Of a stretch of 11,951 nucleotides of DNA, positions 1-5,529 are shown piece after piece. Source of the DNA: Acidobacteriota bacterium (GTDB lineage: Bacteria > Acidobacteriota > UBA6911 > RPQK01 > DATIPO01); the NCBI GenBank assembly GCA_028277865.1, contig JANQFM010000156.1, positions 1 to 11,951 on the forward strand. Direction: 5' to 3'. Numbering within the stretch: position 1 is the stretch's first letter; every line of letters starts with the position of its first letter. The notes beneath the pieces were generated by a model. The model was not told where the DNA came from and searched no databases. It saw nothing but the letters and a program-made list of their open reading frames with translations. The translations under genes and the position numbers were made by a program.

Positions 1-999
1 CCGTCCCGAGACGAAGTCCCCGAAAACATAGGCGCCCCACACTGGGGTGGGTTGCGCACCCCGATAGACACGCCCCCCGATGACCGCACTGCCGTCCTCC
101 CTGCCATATTCGTGGATGGCCGCAATCTTGCCTTGACGGTCGCATTGCTGCACATCGGCGGGAAAGCACAGTTGCCCTTCCAGGATGCTCCATCCGTAGT
201 TGCCGCCTTTGACGACCAGATTGACTTCCTCCCGACGGATCGATCCCACGTCGGCAGCGAAAAGGCGTCCCGTTATTCTGTCGAAAGCCATCCGGAATGG
301 GTTGCGAAAGCCATAGGCCCAGATCTCCTCCCGCGTTCCCTGCTGCCCCACGAAGGGATTGTCGGCGGGAATGGTGTAGGGCTGGTCGGGGCCATCGACC
401 CCGATGCGCAGGATCTTGCCCAGCACTGAGCCCAGATCCTGCCCCCGCATTTTGGGATCACCCAGCGGCCCTCCATCGCCTGAACTGATGTATAGATAGC
501 CGTCGGGGCCGAAAGCCAGCTCGCCGGCGTGATGAATGTTGCTGGGACGGGCCATGCTGAAAAGGACTTTTTCATCATCAAGGGCTCGATCCGCATCAAT
601 CGGCGAGGCCCGAAATTCCGAGATTCTCCAAAATGGCACAGTCCCTCTCAGATCGGTGTAAAGGACAAAAAAGCGGCCGTTGTCGGCGAAGCGGGGATGA
701 AAGGCCAAGCCGAGCAGCCCTCCCTCTCCGTCCTGCACCACCCGGTCGGTCAGGTCCAGGAATGGCTCTGCCAGCAACTGGCCGTCGCGGATCACCCGCA
801 CCTTGCCGAAGATCTCGGCGACGAATAGGCGTCCCGACCCGTCCCCGGCGTTTTGAATGGAAACCGGTGAATCGAACCCCGAAACGATCAGCTCCAAATG
901 GGCTGTGGGGTGTCCGGAAAAGACAGGCTGAAACAGGAGAATGAGAAGCAGGCAGTATGTGAGCTGGAAGACCGCCGTTTTCCAATAGGGGACGTTCAT
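1..999 (-). CDS. Secreted PQQ-type glucose/sorbosone dehydrogenase family protein (C-terminus cut by window edge)
   Basis: The reading frame is open from the ATG at 999 to position 1 (333 codons, no stop), so the C-terminus lies outside the window. GGAG sits 7 nt upstream of this ATG. Residues 1-28 form a signal peptide (Lys7, then a hydrophobic core ending PVFS), so the protein is probably exported. The rest matches the GSDH six-bladed propeller family: GRLFVAEIFGKVRVI (57-70), GLLGLAFHPRF (94-104), the HHAGELAFGPDGYLYIS block (156-172) that carries the usual catalytic-base histidine, EEIWAYGFRNPFRMAFD (224-240), EEVNLVVKGGNYGW (257-270) and FGDFVSGR (326-333). Known members oxidise aldose sugars or related alcohols with PQQ in the periplasm. 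The substrate here, and actual PQQ use, are inferences. It is divergent from the gene at 1363. An alternative ATG at 1012 is in another frame and yields a non-family peptide. Confidence 0.9.
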   Translation of the reverse strand, partial: MNVPYWKTAVFQLTYCLLLILLFQPVFSGHPTAHLELIVSGFDSPVSIQNAGDGSGRLFVAEIFGKVRVIRDGQLLAEPFLDLTDRVVQDGEGGLLGLAFHPRFADNGRFFVLYTDLRGTVPFWRISEFRASPIDADRALDDEKVLFSMARPSNIHHAGELAFGPDGYLYISSGDGGPLGDPKMRGQDLGSVLGKILRIGVDGPDQPYTIPADNPFVGQQGTREEIWAYGFRNPFRMAFDRITGRLFAADVGSIRREEVNLVVKGGNYGWSILEGQLCFPADVQQCDRQGKIAAIHEYGREDGSAVIGGRVYRGAQPTPVWGAYVFGDFVSGR

Positions 1000-1080
1000 A
1001 TTGACTCTCCATTGACCTCTTTGCACTGATGTTCGTACACGGTGGCCTATTCTACAGGCAAGGAGCGTTTTTCAGGCAAC

Positions 1081-1158
1081 GGCCCAACACCTGCAAAGCA
1101 CAACCCTGGTTTTTGCCATGAGCATTGATCATCTTCGCTGGTGAGGATCTGTTGGGCC
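1081..1158. repeat. Long-loop inverted repeat GGCCCAACA / TGTTGGGCC
   Basis: Perfect 9-bp arms at 1081-1089 and 1150-1158 enclose about 60 bp. The element lies in the divergent intergenic region upstream of the GSDH-family gene, within its probable 5' leader. Its function is unknown. No convincing coding frame overlaps it. Confidence 0.4.
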
Positions 1159-1223
1159 TTGGAAGTGCCCTTTTGCAGCGCACCTCTACGCCGGCAAAAG
1201 GCCTGTATGGTACTATTCCATTG

Positions 1224-1244
1224 TACTGTATTGGGAATACAGTA
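1224..1244. promoter_or_regulatory. Perfect 9+3+9 palindrome, LexA-like operator candidate
   Basis: The arms TACTGTATT and AATACAGTA are exact inverted repeats around GGG. The half-sites CTGT and ACAG resemble the E. coli type SOS box, but they are separated by 9 bases rather than the canonical 8. A weak plus-strand promoter (TTGTAC at 1221, TATTTT at 1243, spacer 16) would be covered by the palindrome, and a minus-strand TACAAT (1225-1220) abuts it. It lies about 120 bp before the propeller gene at 1363 and 225 bp before the divergent dehydrogenase. A repressor site is an inference; no regulator is encoded nearby. Confidence 0.5.
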
Positions 1245-1265
1245 TTTTCAAAACAACTAGGCATT

Positions 1266-1296
1266 TGGAATAACTGGTGATGCCCTGGTTATTCCA
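1266..1296. promoter_or_regulatory. Inverted repeat TGGAATAAC / GTTATTCCA, operator candidate
   Basis: Two perfect 9-bp arms (1266-1274 and 1288-1296) are separated by 13 bp. The half-site TATTCCA also occurs alone at 1214-1220, so three copies lie within 83 bp upstream of the gene at 1363. There is no T-run, which argues against a terminator. It could bind a dimeric regulator or fold in the 5' leader. Confidence 0.4.
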
Positions 1297-1362
1297 CAAG
1301 CGGCGGATCTCTGAGGCTTGCGGTTGAGCTTCGATTCCGATATCCGCCTCAAGGAGGTAGGG

Positions 1363-2529
1363 ATGTTGAAGGTTGGTCAGAGTCTACTTGCTCTCGTTTG
1401 CACATGGATTGCCCTCATCGGCCTGTCTGCGGCGCCGGTCCAGGCCCAGACGGTGCTTGCTTCGGGGCTGAACTCGCCCACCAAGGTCATCTTGACCCAA
1501 CAGGACAACCTGCTGGTGGCCGAAGGCGGGACCTTCGCCGCCACCGGCACGGGAAGGATTTCGATCGTCGAACGCGACGGCACAGTCCGCACACTCATCG
1601 ACGGGCTGCCCTCGGGCGTGGAGCCGGCCGGTTCTCCCTTGGGGCCTTCGGGTCTGGGCCTGCTGGGGCGGACGCTTTTTGTGGTCATTTCCGCAGGTGA
1701 CGTGACCGTCGCCAGCCAAACTCCGGGCATCGACTTGCCCAATCCGCAGGGGCCGTCCTCGCCCATCCTCAGCTCGATCCTGAAGGTCCGCTTCAGCGAT
1801 TGGGTGGACGACATCCAAAGCGGATTCTCCCTGACCCTGGACGATCACTTCACCATCGCCAACGGAAAGAAGCTGACGGTGGAAAACGCCGACGGGGACA
1901 AGGCCGCGTTTACCCTGTTGGCCGATTTCCGCGACTTGGTGCGGGATCCCTTCATCAACGTGCGGCGCACCAATCCCTTTGCCATCTCCCTGGACCTTCT
2001 GCGCCAGGTGGCTTGGGTGGCGGATGCCTCGCAGAACTCGATTGAGCGGGTCAGCCTGATCACGGGACGCATCAAGCGCCTGATGGAATTGGCCCCGGTG
2101 GCCAATCCCCTTCCATTCGGCCCTCCCTTCAGCGAAGCCGTCCCCACCAGCGTGCGCCGCCTGGGCGCCGACCTGATCGTGGCCCAGGAGACCGGATTCC
2201 CCTTCGCTCAGGGAGTGGCTACGGTGGAACGGATCGATATCAGTGAAGCCAGCCAGGAGACTTTCATTTCAGGGCTGACCCAGGCGCTGGACGTGCTGCG
2301 GGCCGGACCCTTCAGCAGCACCTTCTTCGTGGTCGAGCTGAGCACCAACCTGCTGGGCGACCCTCCCGGTCCGGGCCGCCTGCTGCGCTTCGCCACTCCC
2401 CAGTCGGCGCCGGAGGTGCTGGCCGACACCTTGGTCTTCCCCACCAGCGTGGCCTTCGACGCCTCGACGGGCGAACTGTTCGTGACCGAGGTGGTGACGG
2501 GTAACGTGGTAGTGGTCGATTTGCCTTAA
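1363..2529 (+). CDS. Secreted ScyD/ScyE-like beta-propeller protein
   Basis: 388 residues. The start was chosen at ATG 1363 because a perfect AAGGAGGT lies at 1351-1358; an in-frame TTG at 1318 lacks this. Residues 1-28 are a signal peptide (hydrophobic 8-22, cleavage probably after VQA). The mature part begins TVLASGLNSPTKV, continues GRISIVERDGTVRTLIDGLPSG (65-85) and ends SVAFDASTGELFVTEVVTGNVVVVDL (362-387). This is the repetitive propeller-strand pattern of ScyD/ScyE family proteins, named from cyanobacterial scytonemin clusters but widespread with no settled function. NPFAISLDLLRQVAWVADASQNSIERV (204-230) is another blade. Residues 145-200 are less repetitive and may be an insertion. 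No cofactor residues are obvious. It is divergent from another exported propeller (1-999) and probably monocistronic. Export and fold are well supported; a binding or enzymatic role is unknown. Confidence 0.8.
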   Translation: MLKVGQSLLALVCTWIALIGLSAAPVQAQTVLASGLNSPTKVILTQQDNLLVAEGGTFAATGTGRISIVERDGTVRTLIDGLPSGVEPAGSPLGPSGLGLLGRTLFVVISAGDVTVASQTPGIDLPNPQGPSSPILSSILKVRFSDWVDDIQSGFSLTLDDHFTIANGKKLTVENADGDKAAFTLLADFRDLVRDPFINVRRTNPFAISLDLLRQVAWVADASQNSIERVSLITGRIKRLMELAPVANPLPFGPPFSEAVPTSVRRLGADLIVAQETGFPFAQGVATVERIDISEASQETFISGLTQALDVLRAGPFSSTFFVVELSTNLLGDPPGPGRLLRFATPQSAPEVLADTLVFPTSVAFDASTGELFVTEVVTGNVVVVDLP

Positions 2530-2541
2530 GCTTAGGGGATC

Positions 2542-2622
2542 TTGGGGAGGCCCGCGAATCGACGCAAAGAGTTCAGCGAGATTTTGCGAAGGCTTTCATG
2601 TTCCTTTTGCGGGCCTCCCCAA
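2542..2622. repeat. 14-bp-arm palindromic element after the propeller gene (possible terminator)
   Basis: The arms TTGGGGAGGCCCGC (2542-2555) and GCGGGCCTCCCCAA (2609-2622) are perfect inverted repeats. Inside, CGCAAA (2563-2568) pairs with TTTGCG (2583-2588), so the RNA could form a stem with an internal hairpin. It begins 12 bp after the stop at 2529. There is no T-run on the plus strand, so intrinsic termination is doubtful. The CGCAAAG word links it to the element at 9821-9905. Confidence 0.65.
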
Positions 2623-2687
2623 ACGGGTTAGAAGCAGGCAAGCAAGCCAACACCCAACATCGTGGGAAGAGAGTAAGATGGTAGGAG

Positions 2688-3035
2688 GTGAAACCGTTTG
2701 AGAGAAAGCTGCCCGACGATCCTCTAGCATTTATTCAAGCATGCGTTCGTGGTCGTCGAATCTTGTGGACCTATCATGTGAACCTTCGCCTCAAGAGCCG
2801 TTCGGTTTCCCGCCAGTCCGTGCTTGACGCCGTAGACTCATATGAAATCGTCGAATCCAACCCGGACGACAAGTACCTCCCCAGCTACCTGATACTGGCT
2901 CGGGTGGCAGCCGAGGCGATACACGTCTTGTTCGCGACGGATGTCCCAGGAGATAATGTAAGGGTCGTCACTGCCTATCGGCCAAATCCGGACGAGTGGG
3001 AAGAAGACCTGAAGACGAGGAGAGATCTGCAATGA
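2688..3035 (+). CDS. DUF4258 family protein, probable toxin of a toxin-antitoxin pair
   Basis: 115 residues, small and basic in its middle. The motifs DPLAFIQACVRGRRILWTYH (11-30), VNLRLKSRSVSRQSVLDAVD (31-50), DKYLPSYLILAR (61-72) and HVLFATDVPGDNVRVVTAYR (79-98) are typical of DUF4258 proteins, which resemble small RelE/BrnT-fold toxins. Ribonuclease activity is inference from that resemblance. An in-frame TAG at 2682-2684 blocks any start upstream of the GTG at 2688. AGGAGG (2683-2688) overlaps that GTG, an unusually tight placement, so initiation may be weak or slightly downstream. The TGA overlaps the ATG of the next gene by 4 nt (ATGA), which indicates translational coupling. The gene order (putative toxin first, zinc-finger partner second) recalls mqsRA. 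The protein could instead be an uncharacterised non-toxic partner of the zinc-finger protein. Confidence 0.75.
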   Translation: MKPFERKLPDDPLAFIQACVRGRRILWTYHVNLRLKSRSVSRQSVLDAVDSYEIVESNPDDKYLPSYLILARVAAEAIHVLFATDVPGDNVRVVTAYRPNPDEWEEDLKTRRDLQ

Positions 3036-3253
3036 AGTGCACAGTGTGCGGCTCCGAAATGCATCGTGTCGCAAGTGACCTGCCCTTCAAGACAACGGAC
3101 CACACCATCGTAATTCTCAAGAGCCTTCCTCTGCTCCAGTGCGAGAACTGCACAGAGTACCTGATCGAGGATGCAGTGCTGAGACGTGTCGACGAGATTC
3201 TTGCTGCGGTAGATGGCGCGGCAGAGCTCGAGGTCATCCGTTATGCCGCCTGA
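3032..3253 (+). CDS. YgiT-type zinc-finger protein, probable antitoxin
   Basis: 73 residues starting at ATG 3032, which overlaps the stop of the DUF4258 gene. GAGGAGAG lies at 3017-3024 upstream. Two CxxC motifs (Cys3/Cys6 in KCTVCG and Cys37/Cys40 in QCENCTEYLI) should bind one zinc, as in the N-terminal domain of MqsA (YgiT). The protein ends after a short helix-like segment (RRVDEILAAVDGAAELEVIR) and lacks the C-terminal HTH DNA-binding domain of full-length MqsA. It may therefore neutralise its partner without acting as a strong operator-binding repressor; that is inference. Full-length small proteins of this type are common next to DUF4258 or HicA-like genes, so the gene is probably complete rather than truncated. 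Confidence 0.8.
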   Translation: MKCTVCGSEMHRVASDLPFKTTDHTIVILKSLPLLQCENCTEYLIEDAVLRRVDEILAAVDGAAELEVIRYAA

Positions 3254-3324
3254 ACCGTCTCCAAAGGGGGCCGTGTCTTGTGTAGAGTCGAGCACGCCGG
3301 TGAAAATTAAAAATCGATTCTGCT

Positions 3325-3344
3325 AAAAAACCCCAAACCCGGGG
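3325..3344 (-). terminator. Weak candidate intrinsic terminator (minus strand)
   Basis: Read on the minus strand, CCCC and GGGG (3344-3341 and 3334-3331) form a 4-bp stem around a 6-nt loop, followed directly by six T residues. The stem is short. It lies about 260 nt past the amidase stop, so it may end that transcript or may be chance. Confidence 0.3.
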
Positions 3345-3498
3345 AGCCCACAGCGGATCTCACGCATTCAAGCGACGCGGCATAGTGAGCTTGCGAACAA
3401 AGGCGCAAAGGAGCAGGGGGTGGCTGGGGGCTCGCTGCCAGCGCCTCGCCGCCCAACTTCCACCCAGATAGTCCACATTGGTCGTGCTTCAGCACCTC

Positions 3499-3521
3499 AG
3501 GGCAGCTACTACCGCTGCCCT
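3499..3521. repeat. 8-bp perfect hairpin AGGGCAGC / GCTGCCCT
   Basis: Perfect arms at 3499-3506 and 3514-3521 surround a 7-nt loop, about 80 nt beyond the amidase stop on its 3' side. No T-run follows on either strand. It may serve as an mRNA 3'-end stabiliser or a Rho-assisted terminator; the function is not determined. Confidence 0.4.
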
Positions 3522-3601
3522 CCAAATCCTGCATCGAAGAAACACTGACTCGCCAGACTTTCGAGAGTTTGCGGAGTTTCCGATCAACGCCTGGCTCTCT
3601 T

Positions 3602-5185
3602 CTATTGTGCCACTCTTGTGTCTTTGGGCGAAACCTCCGGGAACCCCTTCGGCGGATGGCGGTGGCGGGTAGCCTGCTCGTAGGCGTAGGCGATCTTGAA
3701 GATGGTTCCCTCGTCGTAGCGCCGGGCCAGGATCTGCAATCCGGCGGGCAGGTTGGAGTAGCTGTAGCCCATGGGGACGCTGGCGGCCGGCATGCCGGTG
3801 GCCGGCGCCACCAATTGGCTGTTGTCCCCCTTGTATTCATCTCGAGGCTTGTCCAGGTGAGCGGGCGGATTGGTCCAGGTGGGGTAGACCAGCACTTCGA
3901 CCTGTGCCTGGTCCATGGCCGAGGTAACGGCATCCAGGAAAGCCTTGCGCTTGGGGTTTTCCAGGTAAGGGAGGCAAGGCGGATCCCACTTTTCAGGAGG
4001 CACATCCAGGGCTTGCCTGCCGAAGAATTCCAGGATTCCCTTGACGTACTCGGAATGCTGCCCCGACTGCTGGACTTCCATTACGTCTTTGATGGGCGCC
4101 TTGTCCCCCAGCGATTGCAGGTAGACGTACATGTCGTAGCGGAAGCGCTGGCAGAATCCCCGGTCTTCGACATGGTTCTTGAAATCCTCGACTTCGACCG
4201 GGTCCACGATCTCGGCGCCGGCGGCACGCATGTCTTCGACAGCTTTGTTGAACAGGGCGGTCACCTCAGGGTCGGCGTCCTCAGTGTCCACCAGTGCCCG
4301 CAGCACTCCGATTCGGGCCCCTTTCAGACCGTCCTTTTGCAGAAAGGCCAGGTAGTCGTCTTCGCCCACCCCCTCTTCCGTGAAGGGATCGTTGGGGTCG
4401 TAGCCGACGACCACGTTGAAAATGCGGGCACCGTCTTCCACCGTACGCGCCATGGGGCCGGCGATGTCGCGATCGAAGGCCAGAGGGATGATCCCGTCGC
4501 GGCTGGTCAGGCCGATGGTGGACCGGATTCCGAACAGGGCCAGGTGCGAGGACGGCCCTCGGATCGAATTCCCAGTATCGCTGCCCAGCCCCGCCACTCC
4601 GAAGCTGGCCGCCACGCCCGAAGCGGTGCCTCCCGAGGAGCCCGCCGGAACCCGGTCCAGCGCATAGGCGTTGGCCGTAATGCCGAAGGAGGAGCTCTCG
4701 GTGCGCCGGGGGCTGAAGGCCCATTCGGCCATGTTGGTCTTGGCTACGATAATGGCGTCCGCTTGGCGGATTCGCCGGACCATGAAGGCGTCGTCGGGCG
4801 GGAGGCTGTTTTTCAGCGCGATCGAACCTCCCGTAGTGGGCAGGTCGTGAGTGTCGAAGTTGTCCTTGACCAGCAGGGGAGCGCAAAAGAGCGGACCCGG
4901 CTGCTGTCCTTGCGCCAGGGCGGCATCGATCTCATCGGCGCGCTCCAAGGCCTTGGGGTTGATGACCGTGATGGCGTTGAGGCCCGTGGGCTTGTCGTAG
5001 GCCCGGATGCGGTCCAGATGGGCCTGGACTACGTGCCGGCAAGTCGTGCGCCCTGAGCGAATAGCCTGCTGAATCTCTGCAATGGTGGCTTCGACAATCT
5101 CGAAAGGCGTCGGCGGCGGCGAGGAGCAAGAAGCGCAGGCGATGCCGAATGCCAGTCCCAAGATGAAGCGTCGATAAGAGATCAT
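3602..5185 (-). CDS. Amidase-signature family hydrolase, probable lipoprotein
   Basis: 527 residues. The start is ATG 5185, with GGAGG 7 nt upstream; upstream in-frame codons lack a ribosome site and would bury the signal sequence. The N-terminus MISYRRFILGLAFGIACASC resembles a lipoprotein signal with Cys at 16 and 20, though neither lipobox is canonical (GIAC, CASC). The amidase-signature core is intact: Lys107 (LLVKDNFD), cis-Ser183 (AGSSGG) and nucleophile Ser207 (DTGNSIRGP). The 24-residue Ser-Ser spacing matches that of family members such as FAAH. Asn206 replaces the more usual Gly of GGSIR. The C-terminal TGMPAASVPMGYS and LPAGLQILARRYDEGTIFKIAYAYE are also family-typical. Such enzymes hydrolyse amides with a Ser-cisSer-Lys triad; the substrate is not predictable. 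Export argues against a GatA role in tRNA amidation. It is divergent from the penicillin-acylase-family gene at 5530. Confidence 0.92.
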   Translation of the reverse strand: MISYRRFILGLAFGIACASCSSPPPTPFEIVEATIAEIQQAIRSGRTTCRHVVQAHLDRIRAYDKPTGLNAITVINPKALERADEIDAALAQGQQPGPLFCAPLLVKDNFDTHDLPTTGGSIALKNSLPPDDAFMVRRIRQADAIIVAKTNMAEWAFSPRRTESSSFGITANAYALDRVPAGSSGGTASGVAASFGVAGLGSDTGNSIRGPSSHLALFGIRSTIGLTSRDGIIPLAFDRDIAGPMARTVEDGARIFNVVVGYDPNDPFTEEGVGEDDYLAFLQKDGLKGARIGVLRALVDTEDADPEVTALFNKAVEDMRAAGAEIVDPVEVEDFKNHVEDRGFCQRFRYDMYVYLQSLGDKAPIKDVMEVQQSGQHSEYVKGILEFFGRQALDVPPEKWDPPCLPYLENPKRKAFLDAVTSAMDQAQVEVLVYPTWTNPPAHLDKPRDEYKGDNSQLVAPATGMPAASVPMGYSYSNLPAGLQILARRYDEGTIFKIAYAYEQATRHRHPPKGFPEVSPKDTRVAQ

Positions 5186-5287
5186 TCCCTGTCCTCCCAG
5201 CTTGTGCTCAGCCCGTTCTGGATCATCGCACAACCCATACGGGAATGAAATCCTTCGCTCAGAATTCTGTTCTTGGCATGTCCTCCC

Positions 5288-5300
5288 GGCACGTCGTGCC
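5288..5300. promoter_or_regulatory. Short palindrome GGCACG-T-CGTGCC
   Basis: A perfect 6+1+6 palindrome lies about 100 bp upstream of the amidase start, in the divergent promoter region shared with the acylase. It is compact enough to be an operator, but a site this short in GC-rich DNA can arise by chance. Confidence 0.3.
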
Positions 5301-5360
5301 AAACAGGCTTTGGCCTATTCTGTGTGTGGCTGCCGATTGGATGGAACATGCAACAGGGAA

Positions 5361-5427
5361 CACGGAACAAGGAAGAGGGCCGGAAGGCCGAGGATTTCCA
5401 TATCTTCCCCTTCCTCCCTGTTCCGTG
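5361..5427. repeat. Bulged inverted-repeat hairpin in the amidase/acylase divergent region
   Basis: CACGGAACA (5361-5369) pairs perfectly with TGTTCCGTG (5419-5427). The stem continues as AGGAAG (5370-5375) with CTTCCT (5410-5415), leaving a CCC bulge. Within the loop, GGCC-GGAA-GGCC (5378-5389) can form a small stem with a GNRA-type tetraloop. GGAACA also recurs as a direct repeat at 5343, 5357 and 5364. The element may be an intergenic repeat or a leader structure. Confidence 0.5.
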
Positions 5428-5457
5428 GAGGCGCTCTCGGAGCGGCCCTTTCTTGAC

Positions 5458-5488
5458 TTGAGGTCCGCCACGCACCAGGTGCTAAGAT
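5458..5488 (+). promoter_or_regulatory. Weak candidate promoter for the acylase gene
   Basis: TTGAGG (5458-5463) and TAAGAT (5483-5488) are separated by 19 bp, about 40 bp before the ATG at 5530. The -10 match is 4 of 6 and the spacer is long, so this is tentative. The ribosome site TAAGGAGG (5518-5525), 4 nt before the ATG, is strong. Confidence 0.25.
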
Positions 5489-5529
5489 GATTCGATCATT
5501 GAAAACAGGTCGTTGACTAAGGAGGCTCA

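Larger units (their letters stand above)
3254..3601. other. Gene-free gap between the toxin-antitoxin cassette and the amidase
   Basis: No convincing gene is seen. The gap holds a possible minus-strand terminator (3325-3344) and a degenerate repeat segment (3356-3411) that shares GATCTCACGCA with 9818-9828 and contains GCGCAAAGGA. It also holds a GGGTGG/CCACCC inverted repeat (3418-3423 and 3460-3465) and a hairpin at 3499-3521. The convergent arrangement of the flanking genes makes this a shared 3' region. Confidence 0.6.

Noticed and set aside
596..1012. A 138-codon minus-strand frame starting at ATG 1012
   Set aside because: It is out of frame with the GSDH-family protein, whose motifs run uninterrupted from ATG 999.
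1224..1244. Calling the palindrome a definite SOS box
   Set aside because: The CTGT-ACAG spacing is 9 rather than 8 bases, and the flanking genes are not DNA-repair genes.
1052..1264. A 70-codon minus-strand frame in the divergent intergenic region
   Set aside because: It has no ribosome site and no recognisable motif, and it overlaps inverted repeats and the operator-like palindrome.
2688..3253. Calling the cassette mqsR-mqsA
   Set aside because: The first protein matches DUF4258 motifs rather than MqsR, and the second lacks the MqsA HTH domain.
3569..5056. A 495-codon open frame on the plus strand opposite the amidase
   Set aside because: It lies antisense to a clear amidase with an intact catalytic triad. 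The long frame is a by-product of GC-rich codon bias, and it has no recognisable domain.
3602..5185. Calling the amidase GatA
   Set aside because: It has an export signal and no gatB or gatC beside it, so a role in the cytoplasmic tRNA amidotransferase is unlikely.
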